Shown here: positions 43,841 through 54,800 of the stretch, piece after piece
Numbering within the stretch: position 1 is the first letter of the stretch
Layout of the letters: the number at the start of each line of letters is the position of its first letter
Origin: JAANXG01 sp963731035
GTDB taxonomy: Bacteria > Pseudomonadota > Gammaproteobacteria > Arenicellales > JAANXG01
Length of the DNA: 64,000 bases
NCBI GenBank assembly: GCA_963731035.1
Contig: CAVSUY010000026.1
Span: forward strand, 1-64,000
Reading direction: 5' to 3'
Program-made: the position numbers and the translations under genes
Notes under the pieces: generated by a model
Told to the model about the DNA's origin: nothing
What the model saw: only the letters and a program-made list of their open reading frames with translations
Databases searched by the model: none

Positions 43841-45130
43841 CTACAGACCCAGCGCCGCCGCGCCGGCGAAACGGGCGCGTGCAGCCAGCTCCTCTTCGAT
43901 ACGCAGCAGCCGGTTGTACTTGGCGACCCGTTCGGAGCGGCACAACGAGCCGGTCTTGATCTGGCCCGCGCGGGTGGCGACGGCGAGATCGGCGATGAAC
44001 GTGTCTTCCGTCTCACCCGAGCGATGGGAAATGGTGGTGCGATAACCGGAGTCCTGCGCCAGGCGCATGGCCTGGAAGGTTTCGGTCAGGGTGCCGATCT
44101 GGTTCACCTTGATCAGGATGGAGTTGGCGACCCCCCGGTCTATGCCCTGCCGCAGAATAGCCGGATTGGTGACGAACACGTCGTCCCCCGTGAGCTGGAC
44201 CCGTTCGCCGAGTCGCCGGGTGAGAGCCTCCCAGCCTTCCCAATCGTCCTCCGCCATGCCGTCCTCGACGCTCACAATGGGGTACTTGTCCACCCAGGAC
44301 TCGATGTAGTCGACGAACTCCACCGGGCTCATCGTCCTGCCGTCGGCAGCGAGCCGGTACTCACCGTCCGCGTAGAACTCCGACGACGCCACGTCGATGC
44401 CGACGACCACATCGGTCCCGGGCTGATACCCCGCGCCCTCCACGGCCTCGCACAGCAACCGTACCGCTTCCTCGTTGGATCCCAGTTCCGGCGCGAATCC
44501 ACCCTCGTCACCTACCGACGTGCTCAACCCCCGCGCAGCCAGCTGTTTCTTCAACACATGAAAAATCTCCGCGCCGGCGCGCAGGGCTTCGTGAAAGCTT
44601 TCACTCCCCGTGGGCAGGATCATGAACTCCTGGAAGTCCATCGCATTGTCGGCATGGGCGCCGCCATTCATGATGTTCATCTGGGGGACGGGAAGCTCGG
44701 CCGGGTCGGATACGCCATACAGCTCCGCCAGGTGCTCGTACAGAGGGACGCCGCGGCTGGCGGCCGCCGCCTTGGACGCCGCCAGGGACACGGCCAGGAT
44801 GGCGTTGGCGCCCAGGCGCTCCTTGTTCGGCGTTCCGTCGAGTTCCAACATCGTCTGATCCAGGTCCCCCTGCTTGGAAGCGTCCAGTCCCAGCACCGCC
44901 TGGGCGATTTCCGTATTCACATGCTCAACGGCCTTGAGGACGCCCTTGCCGCCGTACCGGTGGGGGTCACCGTCGCGCAGCTCCAGCGCTTCCAGGGAGC
45001 CGGTGGACGCCCCTGAAGGCACGGCGGCCAGGCCCTGGGCGCCTCCTTGAACGTGCACCTCCGCTTCCACCGTTGGGTTGCCCCTGGAATCGAGTATTTC
45101 CCGTGCCTTGACGGCGATGATTTGCGACAT
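43841..45130 (-). CDS. eno: enolase
   Basis: The 429-residue glycolytic enzyme converts 2-phosphoglycerate to phosphoenolpyruvate. Seen: EILDSRGNPTVEAEV, GGAHADNAMDFQEFMILP, SVEDGMAEDDWEGW, LIKVNQIGTLTETF and SHRSGETEDTFIADLAV, giving the Mg and catalytic Lys/Glu residues. It has normal length. Confidence 0.98.
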   Translation of the reverse strand: MSQIIAVKAREILDSRGNPTVEAEVHVQGGAQGLAAVPSGASTGSLEALELRDGDPHRYGGKGVLKAVEHVNTEIAQAVLGLDASKQGDLDQTMLELDGTPNKERLGANAILAVSLAASKAAAASRGVPLYEHLAELYGVSDPAELPVPQMNIMNGGAHADNAMDFQEFMILPTGSESFHEALRAGAEIFHVLKKQLAARGLSTSVGDEGGFAPELGSNEEAVRLLCEAVEGAGYQPGTDVVVGIDVASSEFYADGEYRLAADGRTMSPVEFVDYIESWVDKYPIVSVEDGMAEDDWEGWEALTRRLGERVQLTGDDVFVTNPAILRQGIDRGVANSILIKVNQIGTLTETFQAMRLAQDSGYRTTISHRSGETEDTFIADLAVATRAGQIKTGSLCRSERVAKYNRLLRIEEELAARARFAGAAALGL

Positions 45131-45158
45131 CTGAAGCTTGGCTCCTATTGGTTTGAAC

Positions 45159-46010
45159 TCATGCTACGTCTTCCCGGTCCGCCTGCGCGGACGCGGCGTC
45201 CCGCTTTGCCAGGTGATCGATCTCGAGCAGGGACGCCAACAGCGGCTCCATGCGGTCCAGGGGCCAGGCGTTGGCCCCGTCGCTCAAGGCCTCATCCGGC
45301 CTGGGGTGGGTTTCCATGAATATTCCCGCCACCCCGGCTGCCACGGCGGCCCGGGCAAGCACAGGGACAAACTGTCTTTCGCCACCGGAACTGGCGCCCC
45401 TGGCGCCCGGCTGCTGCACGGAGTGGGTGGCGTCGAACACCACCGGGCACGTCGTCTCCCGCATGATGGCCAGGGACCTCATGTCCACCACCAGGTTGTG
45501 GTAACCGAACATGGTGCCGCGCTCGCACACCAGGATGCGTTCGCGGCCACCCGCGGCAAAAGCCTTGTCGACCACGTTCTTCATTTCATCGGGGGCAAGA
45601 AACTGGCCCTTCTTGATGTTGACGGGCCGGCCGCTCGCCGCGGCGGCCTGGATCAAGTCCGTCTGGCGGCACAGGAACGCCGGTGTCTGCAGCACGTCCA
45701 CCGCCGACTTGCTGAGCTCCACCTCTTCCGGACTGTGAACGTCGGTGAGCACCGGGCAGCCTATCCGGGACCGGACGGCGGACAGGATTTCCAATCCCTG
45801 CTCCATTCCCGGTCCGCGGAACGACTTGTACGAACTGCGATTGGCCTTGTCGTAGGAAGCCTTGAAAATGAAGCGGATGTCCAACCGGTCGCAGATGTTG
45901 TTCAGTTCCCCCGCTACGTCCATCACCAGGGATTCGGACTCGATCACGCAGGGACCGGCAATGAGGAACATCGGGTGCGTTCCCCCGACGTCGAACCCAC
46001 ACAGGTCCAT
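45159..46010 (-). CDS. kdsA: 3-deoxy-8-phosphooctulonate synthase (KDO-8-P synthase)
   Basis: The 283-residue enzyme condenses phosphoenolpyruvate and arabinose-5-phosphate to make KDO-8-P for the LPS core. Seen: LIAGPCVIESESL, FKASYDKANRSSYKSFRGPG, GCPVLTDVHSPEE, NIKKGQFLAP and FDATHSVQQPG. The ATG at 46010 overlaps the pyrG stop by one base; upstream codons belong to pyrG. Confidence 0.97.
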   Translation of the reverse strand: MDLCGFDVGGTHPMFLIAGPCVIESESLVMDVAGELNNICDRLDIRFIFKASYDKANRSSYKSFRGPGMEQGLEILSAVRSRIGCPVLTDVHSPEEVELSKSAVDVLQTPAFLCRQTDLIQAAAASGRPVNIKKGQFLAPDEMKNVVDKAFAAGGRERILVCERGTMFGYHNLVVDMRSLAIMRETTCPVVFDATHSVQQPGARGASSGGERQFVPVLARAAVAAGVAGIFMETHPRPDEALSDGANAWPLDRMEPLLASLLEIDHLAKRDAASAQADREDVA

Positions 46011-47674
46011 CAGACTGCTACCTTCTGGCCGTCCCGTTTCGAAGTGACGTATCTGGATTCCCGGTATCGCCGCGCCGCCGAGATGTATCCCGAGAAAAGG
46101 GGATGGCCGTCCCTGGGCGACGACGTGAATTCCGGATGGAACTGGCAACCGACGAACCACGGATGATCCGGCAACTCGACGACCTCCACCAGGTCATCCT
46201 GGGAGACGCCGGCCACGACCAGGCCTTTCTCCTCGAGGCGATCACGGTAGCGATTGTTCACTTCGTACCGGTGCCGGTGGCGCTCGTAGATGACGTCCTT
46301 GCCATAGCACTGGCGGGCGGTGGTCCCTTCCCTCAGGTAACAGGCCTGGCTGCCCAAGCGCATGCTGCCGCCCAGGTCGGAATCCACGCTCCGCACCTGC
46401 ACCGTGCCGTCCGTTTCCACCCATTCGTGGATCAGGGCGATCACCGGATGTGGCGTTTTGGGATCGAACTCAGTGCTGTTGGCGTCGTCCAGACCCGCAA
46501 CGTGGCGGGCGAACTCGATAACGGCCGCCTGAAGGCCCAGGCAAATACCCAGGTAGGGAATATTGTGCTCGCGGGCGAACTGCACTGCCTTGATCTTGCC
46601 CTCGATGCCGCGCTGGCCGAAGCCGCCCGGCACAAGGATTCCGTCCACGTCGGCGAGCACATCGGTGCCCTGGCCGTCGATATCCTCGGAGTCCACGTAT
46701 ACGATATCTATCTTCGTTCGCGTATGAATCCCGGCGTGGCTCAAGGCCTCGGACAGAGACTTGTAGGACTCGGTGAGATCGACGTACTTGCCCACCAGGG
46801 CGATCGTCACCCGCTCCGTGGGATTCTCACCGTCGTTCACGACCTTGTCCCATTCCAACAGGTCCGCGGCCGGCGCCTCCAGGGCGAGCTGCTCCAGAAC
46901 GATGGCGTCCAGTCCCTGATCGTGAAAGGCCCCCGGAATCCGGTAGATGTTGTTCACATCCGGTGCTGAAATCACGGCCCGCTCGGGAACATTCGAGAAC
47001 ATGGCGATCTTGCGGCGCGCGTCCGCGGTCAGGGCGGTCTGCGCGCGGCACAACAGAATATCGGGCTGGATACCGATGCTGCGCAGCTCCTTCACCGAGT
47101 GCTGGGTCGGCTTGGTCTTGACCTCCCCCGCCGCACCGAGGTAAGGCACCAGCGTCAGGTGGATGAATACCGTATTCCCCGCTCCCAGCTCGATCCGCAT
47201 CTGCCGGATCGCCTCCAGGAAAGGGAGAGATTCGATGTCGCCGACCGTACCGCCGATCTCCACCAGGGCGACGTCCGCGTCGTCCGCCCCTTCTGCAATG
47301 CATTTCTTGATTTCATCGGTAATATGCGGAATCACCTGCACCGTTCCGCCCAGGTACTCGCCGCGCCGCTCCTTGCGTATCACCCGCTCGTAGATCTGGC
47401 CGGTGGTGAAGTTGTTCCGTTGGGTCATGGGTGTTCGAACGAATCGTTCATAGTGACCCAGATCGAGATCCGTCTCCGCGCCGTCGGCGGTCACGAAGAC
47501 TTCCCCATGCTGGAACGGGCTCATGGTCCCGGGATCGACATTGATATAGGGATCGAGCTTGAGGAGGGTAACTTTGAGGCCCCGGGATTCGAGCACCGCC
47601 GCCAGAGCGGACGCTGCGATTCCCTTCCCGAGCGATGAGACGACCCCGCCGGTAATGAATATATATTTTGTCAT
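46010..47674 (-). CDS. pyrG: CTP synthase
   Basis: The 554-residue enzyme aminates UTP to CTP using glutamine. The synthase domain begins MTKYIFITGGVVSSLGKGIAASAL; the class I amidotransferase domain has GICLGLQAAVIEFAR with the nucleophile Cys and a late HPEF motif (FHPEFTSSP). The start MTKY is the family norm; ATG 47683 three codons earlier is possible. The order pyrG-kdsA-eno-ftsB is conserved. Confidence 0.97.
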   Translation of the reverse strand: MTKYIFITGGVVSSLGKGIAASALAAVLESRGLKVTLLKLDPYINVDPGTMSPFQHGEVFVTADGAETDLDLGHYERFVRTPMTQRNNFTTGQIYERVIRKERRGEYLGGTVQVIPHITDEIKKCIAEGADDADVALVEIGGTVGDIESLPFLEAIRQMRIELGAGNTVFIHLTLVPYLGAAGEVKTKPTQHSVKELRSIGIQPDILLCRAQTALTADARRKIAMFSNVPERAVISAPDVNNIYRIPGAFHDQGLDAIVLEQLALEAPAADLLEWDKVVNDGENPTERVTIALVGKYVDLTESYKSLSEALSHAGIHTRTKIDIVYVDSEDIDGQGTDVLADVDGILVPGGFGQRGIEGKIKAVQFAREHNIPYLGICLGLQAAVIEFARHVAGLDDANSTEFDPKTPHPVIALIHEWVETDGTVQVRSVDSDLGGSMRLGSQACYLREGTTARQCYGKDVIYERHRHRYEVNNRYRDRLEEKGLVVAGVSQDDLVEVVELPDHPWFVGCQFHPEFTSSPRDGHPLFSGYISAARRYRESRYVTSKRDGQKVAV

Positions 47675-48042
47675 GTGCGCCACTTCGCTGTGCCCACGTC
47701 GATATTCAGTACAGGATATACGAAGCCGCAGGCTGGACTCCGGACGGCGCTAAAGGATAACAAAATTCGACGCTGGAAGGAATCGCGGATTGCGGCGATG
47801 GAGTACGTGGAACCACGGATTGCAGAAGCGGCTTTAGCTCCACGGATGGAGGGAATACCGGGGTCGTTTGGAACGATCCCGGTGCAGTCGCGATTCCGAC
47901 ACGGCAAATCGCGGCTGAAGCCGCTCCTACGATCCGGGGATCAGTGGCGGCGTGGCGCCTGGGATCGAAGGTAACGGCTTTCATGGAAACGGCTATCGCG
48001 GTTGAAACCGCTCCTACGATCCGGGGTTCAACAGTAGTGCGA
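47675..48042. repeat. pyrG upstream region with degenerate REP copies
   Basis: No gene is seen. Divergent copies of the GTAGGAGCGGCTT/AAGCCGCTCCTAC element lie at about 47816-47845, 47906-47934 and 47994-48022. The pyrG promoter should lie in the part nearest 47675. Confidence 0.6.
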
Positions 48043-48285
48043 CTATTTTACTTTGTGCCGGATGGGCGGCAACGACAGGATGTATTCGGCAATCGCCTGA
48101 CGGTCCTCGCCGCTGAGAAAACGGTAACCACCGTCGATGGCTTCCGCCATCGCCCCCTGGTTGGCGCCGTTGGCGTCCACCACCTTCTGACGGTACTTGA
48201 TGACGGCTTCGTCCTGGGCCGGCGATACTGCGGACACGGAGACAAGACCCACGGTCACGGCGAACAACACCAGTTTCTTCAGCAT
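48043..48285 (-). CDS. small secreted protein resembling a cytochrome c without the heme motif
   Basis: The 80-residue protein has a signal peptide (LKKLVLFAVTVGLVSVSAVSPA). A mature part of about 55 residues follows; its segments VIKYRQKVVDANG and LSGEDRQAIAEYILSLPPI resemble the first and last helices of class I cytochromes c. No CXXCH is present, so covalent heme is not expected. The start MLKKLVLF is favoured over the ATG eight codons upstream. Function is unknown. Confidence 0.65.
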   Translation of the reverse strand: MLKKLVLFAVTVGLVSVSAVSPAQDEAVIKYRQKVVDANGANQGAMAEAIDGGYRFLSGEDRQAIAEYILSLPPIRHKVK

Positions 48286-48417
48286 GATACGCAGTCCTCT
48301 CTTTGTCATGAAATGTCAGGGCAACCCTGGCACGGCATCCGGGATCCCCCCTTTCGAGCGCTCACCCACGGCTCGCTTCGCCCGATCTTTCCTTCGAATG
48401 AACCCGCGTGAAATAGT

Positions 48418-49263
48418 TCACCGGGCCTGCAGCAGGACGATGCCCGCCACGACCAAGGCGGCCGAAGCGACCGACCAGCGGCCAAACGGTTCCTTGAGCC
48501 AGACGGCACCCAGCAAGGCAGCGAAGATGACGCTGGTCTCCCGCAGGGCGGCCACCGGGGCCATGGGCGCCAGGCTCAGTGCCCAGATCACCAGCCAATA
48601 GGCGACCAGCGACATCATCCCGGCCACGGCCCCGGCCTTCCAGCCGTCTCCCACCAGGGCGGTGATCGCCACCGGCCGCCGGCGCAGATACAGGAGCACC
48701 ACCAACATCAGCCCATTGAGGACGAAGAGCGAGGCGGTATACCCATGCGGCGAACCAGCCAGGCGCGCACCCAAGCCGTCCACCACCGTGTACACGGCGA
48801 TGAACATCGCCGTGCCCAGAGCGTAGGCCACCGCTTTCGATCCGGCGCCGACCCGCCGGCCACCGCGGAACGCCAGGGACATGATTCCGACGATTATGAG
48901 CAACATCGCCCACAGGGCGGTCCGGTGGGGGACTTCGCCCGCGACGACAAACGCCAGCGCCAACACCAGCAGCGGCGCCGTGCCCCTGGCTATGGGATAC
49001 ACCTGGCTCAGGTCGCCGTGCTGATAGGCGCGGAGCAGGAACAGGAAGTAGCCGGTATGGACAGCCGCGGACAGGAGCACGTAGATCCAACTCGCCGGCC
49101 GTGGAAAGGGAAGGAATACGAGCGCAACCGCCGACACCAGCGCCGCGCTGCCGGCAACGTGGGTCACGACCAGCAGGCGGTCCCGACTGGTCTTCACCAC
49201 CGCATTCCAGCCCACGTGCAACAGCGCCGCACACAAGACCATGGCGACCATCGAACGCGGCAT
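48418..49263 (-). CDS. EamA/DMT-family transporter
   Basis: The 281-residue inner-membrane protein has about ten helices in two EamA repeats (for example LLHVGWNAVVKTSRD...; LVAYWLVIWALSLAPMAPVAALRETSVIFAALLGAVWLKEPFG). Drug/metabolite superfamily members export amino acids or other small molecules; the substrate cannot be told. It follows tilS on the same strand with a ten-base gap. Confidence 0.88.
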   Translation of the reverse strand: MPRSMVAMVLCAALLHVGWNAVVKTSRDRLLVVTHVAGSAALVSAVALVFLPFPRPASWIYVLLSAAVHTGYFLFLLRAYQHGDLSQVYPIARGTAPLLVLALAFVVAGEVPHRTALWAMLLIIVGIMSLAFRGGRRVGAGSKAVAYALGTAMFIAVYTVVDGLGARLAGSPHGYTASLFVLNGLMLVVLLYLRRRPVAITALVGDGWKAGAVAGMMSLVAYWLVIWALSLAPMAPVAALRETSVIFAALLGAVWLKEPFGRWSVASAALVVAGIVLLQAR

Positions 49264-49273
49264 TTCGCGCCGC

Positions 49274-50668
49274 TCAGGTCCGGCGCGGGCCGGAATCGCG
49301 CCCGGGATACGAACCCGGCGGCCGGGGTACCTGGACCAACTCTACCTCGATACCGTCCTCATCGGGGCCGGCGGCATAGGGCTCACAGCAGTCCACCCCG
49401 GGGATGGCAGCCAGTTGGCCGTTCACGAGCACCAGTGGGAAATCCGGTCTCTGCCAGGGCGGAATACCCGCTTCCTGCAGGATCTTCTTCAGGGCGCGAC
49501 GGTGGGGCCGTCCACGAAGCCTGCATTTCTCTCCACCCCGCCGACGATCCACGGTGACGGTCTCCGACAATACGCTCGTTCTCAGACCGCGCCCCCTGGC
49601 CATGCGTGGCCGCAGTACGGCCCGGTTCTCCAAAGCCGTCTCGCTGCGCAGGTCCCAGGGGATGGGTGCCGCGAAGGATTCTCGCGGGCCTGCCAGGTAC
49701 AGCCGATCACGGTATCCGCGCAGCTCGACCGGCGGCCAACGCAGGCCCCCGGGACTTTCCGGAAAGCGTCCGATCTCGTTCACGGCCCGATCGAGCCGGC
49801 GTCGGCCGAGGGAAATACCGAGTTCCCGTTGAACCCAGTAATGCAGCGCGTTTCGTTGCCGCTCGAGGGGAAGAGCCGTGAGCGCCGGGATCCGCAGCGA
49901 GGGATCACCGCCGATGACCCGTTCGTCGAGGCCGGCCAGATCGCCTGCGGCGCCTTCATCCAATATCGTTTGCGCCTCACGCATTGCATCGGCAACCGCC
50001 GCCAGTGCCGACTCGACACTCGGCCAGCGTTCCTCCAGCACCGGCAGTACCCGGCGGCGTATATAGTTGCGGGTGAAGCGAAGGTCGCTGTTGGATCGAT
50101 CCGTCACCCAACGAAGCCGGTGCTGGTTGGCGTAGGCCTCGATGGATGCGCGTGGGACGTCGAGCAGCGGCCGCGCGATCCGTACGCCGTACAGACGCGT
50201 CGCCGGCAGCATGCCGCGAAGCCCCCTGGGGCCGGCTCCTCTCGTCATGCGCTCGATTACGGTCTCCGCCTGGTCGCCCCGGTGATGCGCCGTGAACACC
50301 CACGCCTCGGGCCCGGCCATCTCGAAGAACCAGCGGTATCTGGCTTCCCTGGCGTTTCCCTCCGGACCGCGGCCGCCCCGGGACGTGAAGTCCAGGCTCG
50401 TCGTCAGACACTCGACGTCCCATTCCCGGCACTGTCTCTCGCAGTGTCGCCGCCAATCCGATGACAGGTCGTGGAGCCCGTGATCCGCATGCAGGGCGAT
50501 GAGCCGGTTCCCGCAGTCCCGGCAGATTGCAGCCAGGATGTGCAGCAGGACCGTCGAGTCTACACCGCCGCTGTAAGCGGCAAACCAGGTAGACCCCTCC
50601 CGTATTCCTGGAGTGTCGAAGATCCGGGTTCTGACCGACGATAGATCAATGCCCGGCGTCTGGCTCAT
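49274..50668 (-). CDS. tilS: tRNA(Ile)-lysidine synthase
   Basis: The 464-residue enzyme attaches lysine to C34 of tRNA-Ile(CAU) so that it reads AUA. Seen: PP-loop FAAYSGGVDSTVLLHIL, HADHGLHDLSSDW, FTAHHRGDQAETVIERMTRGAGPRGLRGM, and the TilS C-terminal domain. It overlaps accA by four bases (ATGA). The accA-tilS pairing is conserved in gammaproteobacteria. Confidence 0.96.
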   Translation of the reverse strand: MSQTPGIDLSSVRTRIFDTPGIREGSTWFAAYSGGVDSTVLLHILAAICRDCGNRLIALHADHGLHDLSSDWRRHCERQCREWDVECLTTSLDFTSRGGRGPEGNAREARYRWFFEMAGPEAWVFTAHHRGDQAETVIERMTRGAGPRGLRGMLPATRLYGVRIARPLLDVPRASIEAYANQHRLRWVTDRSNSDLRFTRNYIRRRVLPVLEERWPSVESALAAVADAMREAQTILDEGAAGDLAGLDERVIGGDPSLRIPALTALPLERQRNALHYWVQRELGISLGRRRLDRAVNEIGRFPESPGGLRWPPVELRGYRDRLYLAGPRESFAAPIPWDLRSETALENRAVLRPRMARGRGLRTSVLSETVTVDRRRGGEKCRLRGRPHRRALKKILQEAGIPPWQRPDFPLVLVNGQLAAIPGVDCCEPYAAGPDEDGIEVELVQVPRPPGSYPGRDSGPRRT

Positions 50669-51627
50669 GCGCCGTCTTCGAACCTGCCGTATGCCAGCAG
50701 TCGTTTACGCCTCTCGGAAACGAGAGTCTCGAGGGAGTAGTTTCCGAGCTCGTCGATTTCCTTCAGAACGGCATCCTTCACGGCGGCGGCCGTGCGGTCC
50801 ACGTCGCGATGCGCACCGCCCGGAGGCTCTGTGATCATACGGTCGACCAGACCCAGTTCCTGCAGCCGCTTGGCGGTCAAGCCCATCGCCTCCGCGGCCT
50901 CACTGGCCCGGTCAGCGCTCTTCCACAGGATGGATGCGCAGCCCTCCGGGGAGATAACGGAGTAGGTGGAGTACTGCAGCATCAACAGACGATCGCACAC
51001 TCCTATCGCGAGGGCCCCGCCGGAGCCGCCTTCCCCCACCACCACCGACACGACTGGCACTCTCAAACCTGCCATGACGTAGAGGTTGCGGGCGATGGCC
51101 TCGCTCTGGCCCCGCGCCTCCGCGTCCACCCCGGGATAGGCTCCGGGCGTATCGATCATGGTCACCAGGGGAAGGCCGAACTTCTCCGCGAGCCGCATCA
51201 GGCGCAGAGCCTTGCGATACCCCTCCGGTCTCGGCATACCAAAATTCCGGAGGATCTTTTCCTTGGTGTCCCTCCCTTTCTGTTGACCGATCACCACCAG
51301 CGAAACGTCGCCCACGCGGGCCAGACCACCGACCATTGCCGGGTCGTCCGAGTACATCCGATCTCCGTGCAGCTCCTCGAAGTCGTCGAATATCCGGCCG
51401 ATATAGTCCAGTGGATAAGGTCTTTGCGGATGCCTGGCGACTTGCGAGACCTGCCACGGCGTGAGATTGGCAAAGATGTTCTGGGTGAGCTTGGTGCTCT
51501 TCTTCTGCAGCCGGTCGATCTCCTCGGCGATATCCACTTCGTCGCCTACTTCGACATGGCGTAACTCGTCGATCTTCGCTTCAAGCTCGGCGATGGGTTG
51601 CTCAAAATCCAGGAATCTTAGATCCAT
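50665..51627 (-). CDS. accA: acetyl-CoA carboxylase carboxyltransferase subunit alpha
   Basis: The 320-residue subunit pairs with AccD to make malonyl-CoA. Seen: LDFEQPIAELEAKIDELR start, HPQRPYPLDYIGRIFDDFEELHGDR, TMIDTPGAYPGVDAEARGQ and the GEGGSGGALAIGVCDRLLMLQYSTYSVISPEGCASILWK block. The start MDLRFLDFEQP is the family norm. It lies downstream of dnaE. Confidence 0.97.
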   Translation of the reverse strand: MDLRFLDFEQPIAELEAKIDELRHVEVGDEVDIAEEIDRLQKKSTKLTQNIFANLTPWQVSQVARHPQRPYPLDYIGRIFDDFEELHGDRMYSDDPAMVGGLARVGDVSLVVIGQQKGRDTKEKILRNFGMPRPEGYRKALRLMRLAEKFGLPLVTMIDTPGAYPGVDAEARGQSEAIARNLYVMAGLRVPVVSVVVGEGGSGGALAIGVCDRLLMLQYSTYSVISPEGCASILWKSADRASEAAEAMGLTAKRLQELGLVDRMITEPPGGAHRDVDRTAAAVKDAVLKEIDELGNYSLETLVSERRKRLLAYGRFEDGA

Positions 51628-51803
51628 TGACTGCTGTTGGCGTTCTCTGTTGATGTGTTGGGATGGCGCAATGGAGGTTGGAGCCTTTCTCGCGAGGGGC
51701 GCCCGCAAAGTCCCCGCCTGCCCCTCCCTCGCCGGCGACCGGACTGCAAGCCGGGCACGGCACGGAATCGGCTCATTGTATCAGACCCCGATGCTGCCGG
51801 AGG

Positions 51804-54800
51804 TCAAGCCGCGTGGTCTATGTCCTGTGCTTCGCCGTGCTCGATATGGCGGTTGAACACGACCTCGAGCCGTTCGCGGCCGACGATCTCCGCCAGGGCG
51901 TCGACGACGGCGGTGGAGGGACGGATCATCCAGTCCGCGCCCAGTTTCAACAATCCTTCCGCCTGCTCGTTGGTATAACGAATCCACACCGGGCATCGGC
52001 CCGTGCCGTGTTCCTCGACTATCTCCCGGAGCTTTTCGATACAGCTTCCGTTCCTGATCTCCGCATTGTCCAGGCTCAGCACGATCCGTTCGGTGAGGGC
52101 GACGCGCGCCTCGTCCCAGTCATACAGCTTCTCGGCTGACATCTTGAATCCGCCGGTGTACTCGTCCACCGTGACCGGTCCGTAGACCACCACCAGATTG
52201 TCCTTTCGTATTGCTTCCCGCTTTTGTGCATACAGTTCCGAGAACACGGCCAGTTCCATGCGCGCCGTCTGGTCGTCCAGGGTCACGAACGCCATTCGGT
52301 CCCCGCGCCGTGTATTCATGGTTCGGATCGCCGAGATAAGGCCCGCCACGGTGACGTTTCGATCGCTGGTTGGTTTCAAGTCCCGCAGACGGGCGTCCAC
52401 CAGACAGTCCAGGTAATCGCGGTGACGGTCAATGGGATGGCCGCTGAAGTATAAGCCCAACGTCTCTCGTTCGGCTGTAAGCTGCTTGTCCTTGCTCCAG
52501 ACCGGCACTTCCTTGAATTGCCTGACCTGCTCACTGCCCGACTGCCCGCCAAACAACTCTCCCTGCCCTTCGGCCCTGGTCTGCTGGTGGGCCAACTCCA
52601 GTGCCGTGGGCATGGCGGCAAGTATCGCGGCGCGATGGGGACCGAGAGAATCCGCCGCACCCGCGCATATCAGGGACTCCAATGCACGCTTGTTCAAGCG
52701 CCGGGGATCCACTCGTTCGCAGAAGTCGAACAGGTCCCGGAACGGCCCGCCGGCCTCCCGGGCTTCCACCACGGCAGCCGAGACACCCTGTCCCAGTCCC
52801 TTGATGGCGCCGAGACCGTAGAGGATCCCACCATCGGCCGTGGTCTCGAAATTATGGTAGCCGCTGTTCACATCCGGCGGCAGCACTTTGATGTTCATGT
52901 CCCGACAGTCCGATATCAGGTCCACTACGCGGTCCGTGTTGTCCTTGTCCGAAGACAGCGCGGCCGCCATGAATTCGGACGGATAGTGAGTCTTGAGCCA
53001 GGCTGTCTGGTAAGTGATCAGGGCATAGGCCGCTGAATGCGATTTGTTGAAACCGTAGCCCGCGAACTTTTCCATCAGATCGAATATGGTCGTCGCGGTG
53101 CTGGTGTCGACTCTCATATCCCGTGCGCCCTTCAGGAAGACCTCGCGCTGGCGGGCCATCGCCTCCGTCTTCTTTTTGCCCATCGCGCGCCTCAAGAGGT
53201 CCGCCGCGCCCAGGGAATAGCCGCTCAGGACCCGGGCGATCTCCATGACCTGCTCCTGGTAGAGAATCACCCCGTACGTGGGCTTGAGAATGGGCTCGAG
53301 CAGCGGATGCAGGTAAGTGATGGGTTGACGGCCATGCTTTCGATCGATGAAATCGTCCACCATCCCCGATTGCAGCGGCCCGGGGCGGAACAACGCCACC
53401 AGAGCCACGAGATCCTGGAAGGAATCCGGACTCAGCCGCTTGATCAGATCCTTCATCCCCCGCGATTCCAACTGGAACAGGGAAGTTGTCTGGCCGCTTT
53501 TGATCAACTCGTAGGTGGCGGGGTCGCCCAGCGGCATGGTGTCGAGGTCCACCGGCGTCCCCCCCTCCCTCTTCAACTTCAGATTGATACGATCAATGGC
53601 GCGGGCAATGATGGTCAGGGTACGCAGACCGAGGAAGTCGAACTTGACCAGTCCGATCGCTTCGAGGTCGTCCTTGTCGAACTGAGTGAGCGTCTGGTCA
53701 CTGCCGCGCTCGCAATACAGCGGAGCAAACTCCGTCAATTTGGAAGGGGCGATCACCACTCCACCGGCGTGCCTGCCGACATTTCTGGCCAGCCCTTCGA
53801 GCGCCATGGCGGTATCGATGAGCTGCTTGACCTCCTCATCCTGTTCGTATCGCTCGGCGAGCAACGCTTCCTGCTGCAGGGCATTGTCCAACGTCATACC
53901 AACCTGAAAAGGCACCAGCTTGGCGATCTTGTCCACGTAACCGTAGGAAAGGCCCATCACGCGTCCCACATCCCGCACCACGGCCCTGGCCGCCATGGTG
54001 CCGTAAGTGATGATCTGAGATACCTTGTCGCGGCCGTAGTGCTCGGCGACGTACTCGATGACCCGGTCCCGGCCTTCCATGCAGAAATCAATATCGAAAT
54101 CGGGCAGGGAAACGCGTTCGGGATTGAGGAACCGTTCAAACAGCAATCCGTGCGCTATCGGATCCAGTTCCGTGATACCGAGCACCCACGCCACAAGGGA
54201 ACCCGCCCCGGAGCCGCGACCCGGACCCACCGGGATAGCATTCTCTTTGGCCCATGAGATGAAGTCCGCGACGATCAGGAAGTAGCCGGGAAATCCCATC
54301 TGGTTGATGACATCCAGTTCCTTGTCGAGTCGCTGCTCGTATTCGGAGCCATTCAGTTCCGGCGCACCCTCCAGCCGTTGCCGCAGTCCCTCGCGGGCCT
54401 CGGTGGCAAGATACGACTCCGCCGTCAACCCGTCGGGCACCGGGAAATGCGGCAGAAAGTAGTCTCCGAACTCGAGCGAATAGTTGCAACGCTTGGCGAT
54501 CTCGACGGTATTGAGCACGGCTTCGGGGCAGTCCCGGAACAACTCCTCCATTTCCGCCGGCGAGCGCAGGTATTGCTGCTCCGTGTATTTTCTCGGCCTG
54601 CGGGCATCGTTCAGAATGCGCCCGTCGTGTATACAGACCCGTACTTCGTGCTGCTCGTGGTCCGAGGCATTGACGAACTGAACGGAATTGGTCGCCACTG
54701 CGGGCAAACCACGGCTCCTTGCGACGTGCATCGCGGCGTCGTTGTATTCCGCTTCGCCTGGCCGCCCAATTCGCCTCAGTTCCACGTAGTAACGATCCGG

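Noticed and set aside
53037..54257. Plus-strand open frame opposite dnaE
   Set aside because: Lies entirely within dnaE and lacks recognisable features.
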